Below, piece after piece: positions 8,506 to 15,840 of a DNA stretch of 47,534 bases. Location of the stretch: the NCBI GenBank assembly GCA_001915025.1, contig MNDR01000095.1, positions 31,312 to 78,845 of the forward strand, given 5' to 3'. The position numbers were made by a program, and so were the translations under genes. Origin of the DNA: Gemmatimonadetes bacterium 13_2_20CM_2_65_7 (GTDB lineage Bacteria > Gemmatimonadota > Gemmatimonadetes > Gemmatimonadales > GWC2-71-9). The notes below the pieces were generated by a model, which had not been told where the DNA came from, made no database searches, and saw nothing but the letters and a program-made list of their open reading frames with translations. The first letter of the stretch is position 1. Each line of letters starts with the position of its first letter.

Positions 8506-11500
8506 CGCTGCTCAATTCCGCGGCGTCGCCACAGGAAATACAGCACCGGAATCACGACCAGCGTCAGCACCGTGGATGTGATCATCCCTCCCACCATCGG
8601 CGCGGCGATCCGCTTCATGACATCTGCCCCCGTGCCCTGACTCCACAGCGCCGGCACGAGGCCGAGCATGATCGCGAGCACCGTCATCAACTTTGGTCGC
8701 ACGCGATTCACTGCGCCGTGCTCGATCGCGCCGACGAGCTCGGTGAGCGTGGGATGTCGCCCGTCCTGCGCGATGTCCTTCCAGGCGTGATCGAGGTACA
8801 CCAACATGACCACGCCCGTCTCGGCCGCGACGCCCGCGAGCGCGATGAATCCGACTGCCACCGCGATCGAAAGGTTGTAGCCCAGCAGCCACATGATCCA
8901 CACGCCACCGACCAGGGCGAATGGCAGCGACAGCATCACGATCGCCGTCTCGCCGACCGTGCCGAAGGTCAGATATAGTAGAAGGGCGATGATCGCTAGC
9001 GTGAGCGGCACAACGACCTGGAGGCGGGCCTTAACGCGCGCGAGTGCTTCATACTCCCCGCTCCACCGCAGCCAATAGCCTGTCGGGAGACTGACTTCGC
9101 GATCGACCAGCGCTCGGGCTTCGGCCACGTAGCCTCCTACATCCCGGCCGCGCACATCGATCGAGACCTGATCGTACAAATAGCCGGCCTCACTGCGGAT
9201 CATGGCCGCGCCCGGACTGAAGCGGATATCGGCAACTTGGCCGAGCGGCACCTGTGCTCCATCCGGTTTGCCCACCAGAATTCGCGCGATCTCCCCCGGA
9301 TCGTTGCGGAAGTCCGGCGCATAGCGGACAGCTACGGGGTAGCGCTCCCGCCCTTCGACGGTGGTTGTGATCTCCTCGCCGCCGAGCGCCAGGCTGATGA
9401 TCTGCTGCGCGTCGCCCGTCGTGAGACCGTAGCGGGCGAGGGCGTCCGCATCGGGCCGGATGTCGAGGTAGCGCCCGCCGAACGATCGCTCGGCGTACAC
9501 GCTCGCGGTGCCGGGCAGCGGAGCGAGGACCCGCTCGATATCCTGCCCGATCCGCTGGATGGTGGCGAGATCGGGCCCGACGATCTTCACGGCCAGCGTC
9601 GTGCGGACGCCAGTGGACAGCATGTCGGTGCGATTCTTGATCGGCATCGTCCACGTGTTCACCGCGCCCGTGAGCCGCAGCCGCCGATCCATCTCCGCGA
9701 TCAGGCGATCCTGCGTCATTCCCGCCCGCCATTCGGACCTGGGCTTGAGGTTCACGACCGTTTCGACCATCGACATCGGCGCCCAGTCCGTCGCCGTATT
9801 CGCGCGACCCGCCTTCCCCCAGACGGACGCGACTTCCGTGAACGCCATGAGGATGCTGTCCTCGACGTGCAGCAGCCGACGCTGGGTCGTGACGGAGACG
9901 GCCGGCAGCGTGTTCGGCATATACATCAACGATCCCTCGTTCAGGGGCGGCATGAACTCACTGCCGAGACCGGCGAACGGCAGCAGCGTGAGAACGAGAA
10001 TCGCCGCTGTTCCTCCCAACACGAGCCACCGCGCCTCGAGCGCCCAGCGCAGGATCGGTCGGTAGACCCGGATCGCCCAGCGATTGACCGGATTGTCCGC
10101 CTCGGCCCGGATCTTCCCCTTTACGAACCAACCCATCAGTACCGGGATGAGTGTGACGGAGAGCAGCGCAGCCGCCGCCATCGCGAACGTCTTGGTGAGT
10201 GCGAGCGGTCGGAACAACCGTCCTTCCTGGTCCTCGAGCGTGAAGACCGGCAGGAACGACAGCGTGATGATGAGCAGCGACATGAACAGCGCCGGTCCGA
10301 CTTCCCGCGCCGCGGCGAGCACGCGCTCCCAGTGCGGGCGCTCGGGCTCATGCTCGATGTGCTTGTGCAAGTTCTCGATCATCACGATGGCCGCATCGAT
10401 CATCGCGCCGATCGCAATCGCGATCCCGCCGAGACTCATGATGTTGGCGTTCAGACCGAGCCCGCGAATCACGGCCAGCGCGATCAATATGCCGAGCGGC
10501 AACGTCGCCAGCGCGACGAGGGCGCTGCGCGCGTGAAGCAGGAACAGGATGCAGACGAGTCCCACGATGATCGATTCTTCGATCAACGTGCGCCACAGCG
10601 TCTTGATCGACCCGTGAATCAGCTCGGAGCGGTCGTAAGTCGGAGCGATCCGCACGCCCGCCGGCAGCGCGGGCGCGATCTCGGCAATCCGTTGCTTCAC
10701 GGCGTTGATCACCCGCAGGGCATTTTCGCCGTAGCGCATGACGACGACGCCACCCACCGCCTCGCCCTGACCGTTCAGCTCCGCGATGCCGAGCCGCAGA
10801 TCCGGACCGATCGTCACGCGGGCAACATCGCCAACGCGTACCGGGCGTCCCCCTGTGCCCACCCCGACCGCTACCTGCGCGATGTCTTCGACGCCGCGGA
10901 AATATCCGAGTCCGCGAATCGCGTAATCCGCGCCCGCCACTTCTACCGTGCGCGCGCCGACGTCCTGGTTCGCGCCTCGCACTGCTTCAACCACCTGACG
11001 GGCTTCGACGCCGTACCCGAGCAGTCGCGCCGGGTCGAGGAGAACCTGGTACTGACGGACATAGCCGCCGAGGCTCGCTACCTCGGCCACGCCGGGCACG
11101 GACTGTAGCGCGTAGCGGACCTGGAAATCCTGAATCGAGCGCAGCCGGTCCGGCCCATACCCCGGTCCTTCGAGCGCATACTGGAAGACCCACCCGACGC
11201 CGGTGGCATCGGGGCCGAGGCGCGTTTTGGCCGCGACCGGCAGACGACTTTGGATCGCGTTCAGGTACTCGAGCACGCGTGAGCGCGCCCAGTAGAGATC
11301 CGTCCCGTCCTGGAAGATCACGTACACGAACGACGAGCTGAACATCGACTGCCCGCGCACTGCCTTCACTCGCGGGACCGACAGAAATTGCGTGAGCAAC
11401 GGATAGGTCACCTGATCCTCGACAACCTGTGGTGCCTGCCCGGGGTAGTCGCTGTAGACGATCACCTGCGTATCGGAAAGATCGGGGATCGCGTCCACCG

Positions 11501-11603
11501 GCATCGTACGCAGTAGCCATATGCCGGCGACGAGGATGAAGAGCGCGCCGAGGGCGACGAGCTCGCGTCGTTTGATCGCCCACGCAATCACGTGCGGGAT
11601 CAT
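8502..11603 (-). CDS. cusA: CusA/CzcA-family heavy-metal efflux RND pump
   Basis: A 1033-residue inner-membrane RND pump of full length, with 12 predicted helices and two large periplasmic loops. It opens with IPHVIAWAIKRRELVALG and PVDAIPDLSDTQVIVYSDYP, the classic CusA/CzcA beginning, then MFSSSFVYVIFQDGTDLYWA. The second loop has MPIKNRTDMLSTGVRTTLAV, which matches the CusA (monovalent copper/silver) type closely, including the Met. The C-terminal GGMITSTVLTLVVIPVLYFL is conserved in the family. It takes metal from the periplasm and adaptor and drives it out by proton exchange. ATGA overlaps on both sides (cusB upstream, copB downstream) imply coupled translation. The CusA subtype, rather than CzcA, is supported by the motif above and the CopB neighbour. 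Confidence 0.93.
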   Translation of the reverse strand: MIPHVIAWAIKRRELVALGALFILVAGIWLLRTMPVDAIPDLSDTQVIVYSDYPGQAPQVVEDQVTYPLLTQFLSVPRVKAVRGQSMFSSSFVYVIFQDGTDLYWARSRVLEYLNAIQSRLPVAAKTRLGPDATGVGWVFQYALEGPGYGPDRLRSIQDFQVRYALQSVPGVAEVASLGGYVRQYQVLLDPARLLGYGVEARQVVEAVRGANQDVGARTVEVAGADYAIRGLGYFRGVEDIAQVAVGVGTGGRPVRVGDVARVTIGPDLRLGIAELNGQGEAVGGVVVMRYGENALRVINAVKQRIAEIAPALPAGVRIAPTYDRSELIHGSIKTLWRTLIEESIIVGLVCILFLLHARSALVALATLPLGILIALAVIRGLGLNANIMSLGGIAIAIGAMIDAAIVMIENLHKHIEHEPERPHWERVLAAAREVGPALFMSLLIITLSFLPVFTLEDQEGRLFRPLALTKTFAMAAAALLSVTLIPVLMGWFVKGKIRAEADNPVNRWAIRVYRPILRWALEARWLVLGGTAAILVLTLLPFAGLGSEFMPPLNEGSLMYMPNTLPAVSVTTQRRLLHVEDSILMAFTEVASVWGKAGRANTATDWAPMSMVETVVNLKPRSEWRAGMTQDRLIAEMDRRLRLTGAVNTWTMPIKNRTDMLSTGVRTTLAVKIVGPDLATIQRIGQDIERVLAPLPGTASVYAERSFGGRYLDIRPDADALARYGLTTGDAQQIISLALGGEEITTTVEGRERYPVAVRYAPDFRNDPGEIARILVGKPDGAQVPLGQVADIRFSPGAAMIRSEAGYLYDQVSIDVRGRDVGGYVAEARALVDREVSLPTGYWLRWSGEYEALARVKARLQVVVPLTLAIIALLLYLTFGTVGETAIVMLSLPFALVGGVWIMWLLGYNLSIAVAVGFIALAGVAAETGVVMLVYLDHAWKDIAQDGRHPTLTELVGAIEHGAVNRVRPKLMTVLAIMLGLVPALWSQGTGADVMKRIAAPMVGGMITSTVLTLVVIPVLYFLWRRRGIEQR

Positions 11604-12763
11604 GGCCGCCTCCCCCTTCCCCCTTCCCCCTTCCCCGCTTCCATCCCGCCCATATTGAGGCCCATCCCCATCTGCAGCATCAGCCCCTGAATTGCGGCGG
11701 CGAGGTTGGACTCCGAATCGAGCAGGTACGTGGCCGACGCGACGACTTCCTCTCCCGCCTTGAGGCCTTGGACGATTTCTACGAGTGAGTCGCCACGCGC
11801 GCCAACGCGCACTTCCCGCGGCATGAAGCGGCCGTCACCGCGATTGACGAACACCAGGTCTTTCGTACCGGTGGGCAGCACCGCCGTGAGCGGGACGCTG
11901 ACCGCGCGTCGCCCACCGCGTGCAAGCTCCGCCGTCGCGTACATTCCCGGCCGCAGCGCACCTGCCGCGTTGGCGACTTCGACGCGCGCCGTGAGTGTGC
12001 GTGTCTTCTCGTCGAGCTCGGGATAGATGAACGTGACTCGGCCATGAAATGTCCGGCCTGGGAGAGCGTCGACGATGATTATGGCCGGCGTGCCCACCTG
12101 CACCGCCGCCGCATCCTGTTCGAAGATCGCGACGTCCACCCACAGCTCGCTGCGGTCGGCGATCAGAAAGAGATTGGTCCCCGCCTGCACCGCCTGACCC
12201 TCGATGACATTCTTCTCCACGATCTCGCCTGCCCTCGGTGCCCGCAGCGTGAGCGTCCGCGTGACCGAGCCCCGCGCTTCGAGACTGTCAATCTGGTCAT
12301 CCGCAATGTCCCACAGCGCGAGCCGGCGACGGGCGCTCGCGGCCAGGGTATCGTCCTTGAGCCGCCGGGCGAGCAGGTATTCCTCTTGCGCGCTCACGAG
12401 ATCGGGCGAGTAGAGCGCGAGCAAGGGCTCTCCCGCGGTCACGCTCTTGCCGACGTAATCGGCGTACAGCTTCTCCACCCAGCCGTTGACGCGCGCGTTG
12501 ACATAGGCCTGCCGCGGCTCGGCGTACTTGAGCACGCCCACGGCGCGCACGGAGGTTGTGATGGGTCGGTCGGTCGCCCGCGCGAACCTGATGCCGAGGC
12601 GCGCTGCCTCGCTCCGATCGACGGACACGCCACTCGTATCGGCCGGCTGCGACGCGCCCGTCATGCCTGGCATGTCGGCCATGGATTGGTCCGAGGTGTT
12701 CTTCTTGCGGCAAGCGCCCAACGCGAGCAGACCACCCATTAGCGCGATGATTATGTATTTCAC
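11600..12763 (-). CDS. cusB: CusB-like efflux periplasmic adaptor lipoprotein
   Basis: A 387-residue membrane-fusion protein with GTG start at 12763, overlapping the cusC stop (GTGA). A lipobox (LLALGAC, Cys near residue 18) suggests a lipid anchor. A Met-rich segment (MADMPGMTGAS) follows; such segments bind Cu(I) in CusB-like systems. The barrel-sandwich and hairpin parts include GWVEKLYADYVGKSVTAG and YSPDLVSAQEEYLLARRL, and the C-terminal part has LKAGEEVVASATYLLDSE. The tail is Met/Gly-rich (LMLQMGMGLNMGGME) and then Gly/Arg-rich, encoded by a run of G tracts. It links the cusA pump to the cusC channel and may hand metal to the pump. Confidence in the family is high. Confidence 0.9.
   Translation of the reverse strand: MKYIIIALMGGLLALGACRKKNTSDQSMADMPGMTGASQPADTSGVSVDRSEAARLGIRFARATDRPITTSVRAVGVLKYAEPRQAYVNARVNGWVEKLYADYVGKSVTAGEPLLALYSPDLVSAQEEYLLARRLKDDTLAASARRRLALWDIADDQIDSLEARGSVTRTLTLRAPRAGEIVEKNVIEGQAVQAGTNLFLIADRSELWVDVAIFEQDAAAVQVGTPAIIIVDALPGRTFHGRVTFIYPELDEKTRTLTARVEVANAAGALRPGMYATAELARGGRRAVSVPLTAVLPTGTKDLVFVNRGDGRFMPREVRVGARGDSLVEIVQGLKAGEEVVASATYLLDSESNLAAAIQGLMLQMGMGLNMGGMEAGKGEGGRGRRP
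11612..11636 (-). repeat. tandem G-tract at the cusB/cusA junction
   Basis: On the coding (minus) strand four G runs of 4, 5, 5 and 5 bases are separated by AA, so the unit GGGGGAA is repeated about three times. The run encodes the Gly/Lys/Glu/Arg tail of the adaptor and ends 9 bases before the overlapping cusA start. Four G runs with 2-base loops satisfy the usual G-quadruplex pattern in both the mRNA and the coding strand. A regulatory effect is speculation; replication slippage in this tract is also possible. Confidence 0.6.
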
Positions 12764-14040
12764 GGCTGGGACTCCCTTGCGGTCAACTGCCGCAGCCTGA
12801 CGAGTTGAGTCTGGTAGTAGGCGGCCACCTCGGCTGCTTCGAGCTCGGCTCGATAGCGGGCATCTTCGACCGAGAGCAGCGTGAGAAACTCGGCCCGACC
12901 CACTTGATAGCTGCGCAACACCGACTCGACCGTGCCTTGTGCCGCCGGAACCACATGGTCCACGAGAAGCGCAAGTCGCTGCTGCGCGGCGGCGACGCGC
13001 GCCGCCGTTTCCGTGACGTCGCGTCCGAGCTGCAACTCCGTGTCGCGCAACTCCGCGCTGGCCGCCACATATTCTGCCCGGGCTGCATCGGTCAGCGGAT
13101 GCTGTTTGCGCCCGGCCCAGAGCGGCAGCCGAACCCCGACGGAGGCCGAGAAGAAGTCCGGAGGGTTGAAGTTGAATGAGCGAGGCCGGTATCCGTATCG
13201 CAGCATGAGTGTGAAGTCGGGCCGTCCTCCCAGACGCTCGACTTGGATCATGCGCGCGGCTTCATCGAGCGCAGCGTGCCGCGCGGCGAGCCGTGGATGC
13301 GTAGCCAGGGCGGCGGCGACCAGCGAATCGGGCGACGGTGGTGGCGTGGCCCCGGCCCGTACAGCAGCGGCATCTATCGGAGCGACTGGCAATGGGTCAT
13401 TTGCGGAATGGTTCCGCAGTGCGTTCACCGCCGCGAGCGCACTCACCCGATCGCTCTCCGCCGAGAGCGCTTCCAACTGCAGGCGATCGCGCGAGAGCTT
13501 CGCCTGGAGTGGATCACTCTGCGGCGCCACGCCTGTGCCGTATCGTATCGTGCTGATCTGCACCGCTGCATCGAGCAGCGTCAGTTGGTGGCGGAGACTC
13601 GCCAGAGCTGACACGGCGTATTGTAGGCGGTAATAGGCGTCGGCCATCATGGCGGTGATCTCGCGGCGAGTCGCCTGCTCTTCTGCCTGCGCCCCGGCGG
13701 CGGTGGCCTTGGCCGCTCCTGCCCGCGCGCCGAGGCTGCCCGGCCACGGAAAGTTCTGACTCAGCTCGGCATCTAGCTCGGTGAAGTCGCTCTGGTTGAA
13801 GGCGAAGCGGGGTAGCACCAGATCCATCACGCCGGCGGTGAGCATCGGATCGGGCAGCGCGCCCGCGGAACGGATCCGGAGCATCGCGGCACGAGCGGCG
13901 GCCTGCCGCTGAGCGACAGTGGGATTCTGGGCGAGCGCCTCCTGCACCAATGCGTCGAGGAGCGAATCGCGTTGCTGAGCCAATACCGGCGTCGCCGAGC
14001 ACACGAGCACGGCGAGCCAGACAAATCGACGGATGTTCAT
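12760..14040 (-). CDS. cusC: CusC/TolC-family outer-membrane efflux channel
   Basis: A 426-residue TolC-fold channel protein. ATG 14040 is chosen because a ribosome-binding stretch (GGAGAGAGG) sits just upstream and the signal peptide (FVWLAVLVCSATPVLAQQ) follows. The body shows the two-fold TolC repeat of long helices: ALAQNPTVAQRQAAARAAML and ATHPRLAARHAALDEAARMI mark the starts of the two halves. Each half has a short strand pair, for example SASVGVRLPLWAG. There is no lipobox Cys, unlike E. coli CusC, so it is probably a plain outer-membrane trimer. It precedes cusB with a 4-nt overlap and follows the small secreted protein by 90 bp. It provides the exit duct for the CusBA pump. Confidence 0.9.
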   Translation of the reverse strand: MNIRRFVWLAVLVCSATPVLAQQRDSLLDALVQEALAQNPTVAQRQAAARAAMLRIRSAGALPDPMLTAGVMDLVLPRFAFNQSDFTELDAELSQNFPWPGSLGARAGAAKATAAGAQAEEQATRREITAMMADAYYRLQYAVSALASLRHQLTLLDAAVQISTIRYGTGVAPQSDPLQAKLSRDRLQLEALSAESDRVSALAAVNALRNHSANDPLPVAPIDAAAVRAGATPPPSPDSLVAAALATHPRLAARHAALDEAARMIQVERLGGRPDFTLMLRYGYRPRSFNFNPPDFFSASVGVRLPLWAGRKQHPLTDAARAEYVAASAELRDTELQLGRDVTETAARVAAAQQRLALLVDHVVPAAQGTVESVLRSYQVGRAEFLTLLSVEDARYRAELEAAEVAAYYQTQLVRLRQLTARESQP

Positions 14041-14130
14041 GCCTCTCTCCATCCAACAATCCCGGCAAAGTGGCCGGTCCGACGCGGGCGTTAGGCGCGA
14101 CGCGTCAGGACACACGACTCCTGGGAGAGG

Positions 14131-14469
14131 CTAGGCTTGGGGCGGTGGAGGGAGCGGCGGGTGCGGATCGGCCGGAACGAACGTCGGGAGGCCGAAGGCT
14201 ACGAGATGAGATTCTCTGGCGGAAAGGGGAACAGGTTCGCCAAGTGCAACAACGGCGGTCGTCGTGGCGGCGCAGAGCGCTGAATTGGCGCACGGGTTAC
14301 CGTGGGTCGTCGCATCGACGACCGGCCCCGACGCGTGAGTCGCCATCTGTTGTTCGCAATTCGCCGGCGTCGCTCGTGGGACTTGATCACATAACAGCGG
14401 CAAGCCAGCCGGCAACATCTGGCCGCTCAAAAGCAGCGTAGCGACGAGTCTGACGAATGAGAGTTTCAT
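14131..14469 (-). CDS. small secreted Cys-containing protein leading the cus operon
   Basis: A 112-residue protein with an N-terminal export signal (KLSFVRLVATLLLSGQMLPA). The mature part has four Cys in a short span (LLCDQ, NCEQQM, NPCANSALC), several His and a Pro-rich C-terminus (PADPHPPLPPPPQA). No family is recognised. It is the first gene of the cusCBA-copB-CDF unit, 90 bp before cusC, with a candidate promoter directly upstream. Position and Cys/His/Met content suggest a periplasmic metal-binding or sensing role, but this is inference. The ATG at 14469 is the only start that leaves a clean signal peptide; the open frame further upstream is antisense to the DsrE-like gene. Confidence 0.65.
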   Translation of the reverse strand: MKLSFVRLVATLLLSGQMLPAGLPLLCDQVPRATPANCEQQMATHASGPVVDATTHGNPCANSALCAATTTAVVALGEPVPLSARESHLVAFGLPTFVPADPHPPLPPPPQA

Positions 14470-14480
14470 GGGCGCTCGCG

Positions 14481-14510
14481 AATATACCACGACGCCGTCG
14501 GCATAGTCAC
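14481..14510 (-). promoter_or_regulatory. candidate promoter with spacer dyad for the cus operon
   Basis: Read on the minus strand, GTGACT (14505-14510) and TATATT (14481-14486) are 18 bp apart. Between them lies an 11-bp inverted repeat, CGACG-C-CGTCG on the plus strand (14490-14500). The -10 is about 11 bp from the ATG at 14469. A dyad inside an over-long spacer is the layout of MerR/CueR-type promoters, though those usually have 19-20 bp. No merR-like gene lies in the window. Seen in sequence; the function is inferred. Confidence 0.45.
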
Positions 14511-14516
14511 GCCCCG

Positions 14517-15194
14517 TTAGGACCGCACGTACCCAAAGCCTCGTTCGTGCGCCTTGGTCATCGTGACCAGCACGTCTGGAACGATGACCACACCCGGTAG
14601 TGCGTGCGCCACCAAATCGGCATGCACGTCCGCGGCGGCGCCCCCCCCCATCCCGCTCTTCGCGAGCCGCCCCGCCCAACGCGTCAGCGCATTGTTGCAC
14701 AGCGCGAATACCACGCCGCGCTTCTGGAGGGCTTCCATCGACGTATCGGGTTCGCCGTCGGCGACGGGGTCGCCGGGCTTGGGGTGGGCGAACCAGTTGC
14801 GGACCAAGGGCGCGTTCGTCGTGGGATCCGTTAGGCTCAGGGCGGCGCCGAGCTGGTACTTCTCCCACATCGCGTCCTGGAGTCCGAGCGGCGTGGTCCG
14901 CGCGTACAGCGTCACGACGACGCTGACATCCCGTTCTTCGACGCCGAAAGCATTGCGCCAGGCATCGAGATAGTTGCGCAGGTGGCGCAGCGCGGTACCG
15001 CCCTCCGGTTCCGGGACGTCGAACAGCTGCCGGTGCTTCCCCTTGAGATGATCAAGCCAGCCATCCGAGGGCTGCTGGGCAACGAATAACCGCGGCATCC
15101 GAGCGTCCGCGCCCAGGGCCAGCCCCGCGCCAAGGGTCGCGACCGCGCCGACGAATCCGCGGCGATCGGTGGTGTTGGAACGGGAATCAGACAT
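14517..15194 (-). CDS. Tat-exported DsrE-like protein
   Basis: A 225-residue protein with a Tat signal (TTDRRGFVGAVATLGAGLAL: twin Arg then a hydrophobic run with Gly/Ala). The second half resembles the DsrE/DsrF-like fold: GVVFALCNNALTRWAG (Cys where that fold often has one), then ALPGVVIVPDVLVTMTKAHE and a terminal RGFGYVRS. The ribosome-binding site is strong (AGGAGGG, 5-7 nt before ATG 15194). It lies 22 bp after the gluconate-dehydrogenase-3-like gene and is the last of the three-gene GMC unit. The first half (about 40-110, DHLKGKHRQLFDVPEPEGGT and nearby) is not recognised. A periplasmic redox-accessory role is possible; no activity can be claimed. Confidence 0.65.
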   Translation of the reverse strand: MSDSRSNTTDRRGFVGAVATLGAGLALGADARMPRLFVAQQPSDGWLDHLKGKHRQLFDVPEPEGGTALRHLRNYLDAWRNAFGVEERDVSVVVTLYARTTPLGLQDAMWEKYQLGAALSLTDPTTNAPLVRNWFAHPKPGDPVADGEPDTSMEALQKRGVVFALCNNALTRWAGRLAKSGMGGGAAADVHADLVAHALPGVVIVPDVLVTMTKAHERGFGYVRS

Positions 15195-15216
15195 GGGATT
15201 TCCCTCCTGTAGGCGG

Positions 15217-15825
15217 CTACGCATGTCCCGCCCAGGCTGTCTCGCCGGGTGTATACGGCACGCACGGATCAAACCGCCCCGGGGTCTCCCGATAGCGCAT
15301 CGCCTGGGTGCAGCCGATTTCCGATGTGAAGTAGCCGAGCAACGCGAGCTCCTTGATCTGGCGGAAGTAGTGTGGCGCCGCCGGTGGCGTGTCGTCCCTG
15401 TGCGTCTCCCCGTATGCCTTCTGCTCACGGTCGAGTCGCTCGAGCAGCGCCAGGCGCTGATCGGGCGTCGCCGCCATGAACGAGGCGTCCTTCAACTGTT
15501 TCATGCCGTCGCGGAAGATCTGCTGATCGCGGTCTTCATACGTGTCGGTCACCATCAACGCCATGAATGCGCCAACGTGAGCGGCCTTCGCGCCGGGAGT
15601 CTTCGTCTCGGGGAGAATCGTCTCCGCGACCTCGTCGAGCAGGGCGATGTCGGTGGCGGTAAACGTGCCCGCGCCCGCCTGCGACGTGGCGGCACGGCGC
15701 TGCGCATTCTCGCACGCCGTGAGGAGCCCGCTGCCACCGATGAGAGCGACCCCGCCCAGGAGAACGGTGACGCGCCGGATCGCTTCGCGCCGATCGATTA
15801 CGGGAGTCTGTTCCAGTTCCGACAT
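15217..15825 (-). CDS. gluconate 2-dehydrogenase subunit 3 family protein
   Basis: A 202-residue exported protein. The N-terminus combines a twin-Arg start (IDRREAIRRVTVLLGG) with a lipobox-like end (GGSGLLTAC), so it is probably a Tat-exported lipoprotein. The body matches the subunit-3 family: TATDIALLDEVAETILPETK, PGAKAAHVGAFMALMV and the closing YFRQIKELALLGYFTSEIGC. These proteins accompany GMC-type flavoprotein dehydrogenases and carry them through the Tat pathway. Its gene follows the GMC gene by 14 bp with a good ribosome-binding site (AGAGGA). No cytochrome c subunit, the usual third partner, is adjacent. Confidence in the family is high. Confidence 0.88.
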   Translation of the reverse strand: MSELEQTPVIDRREAIRRVTVLLGGVALIGGSGLLTACENAQRRAATSQAGAGTFTATDIALLDEVAETILPETKTPGAKAAHVGAFMALMVTDTYEDRDQQIFRDGMKQLKDASFMAATPDQRLALLERLDREQKAYGETHRDDTPPAAPHYFRQIKELALLGYFTSEIGCTQAMRYRETPGRFDPCVPYTPGETAWAGHA

Positions 15826-15840
15826 GGTTCCTCTGAACGG

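Noticed and set aside
8478-11108. Long open frames on the plus strand across the cusA region
   Set aside because: They are antisense to a full-length RND pump with all family motifs and have Arg/His-rich composition typical of GC-rich shadow frames.
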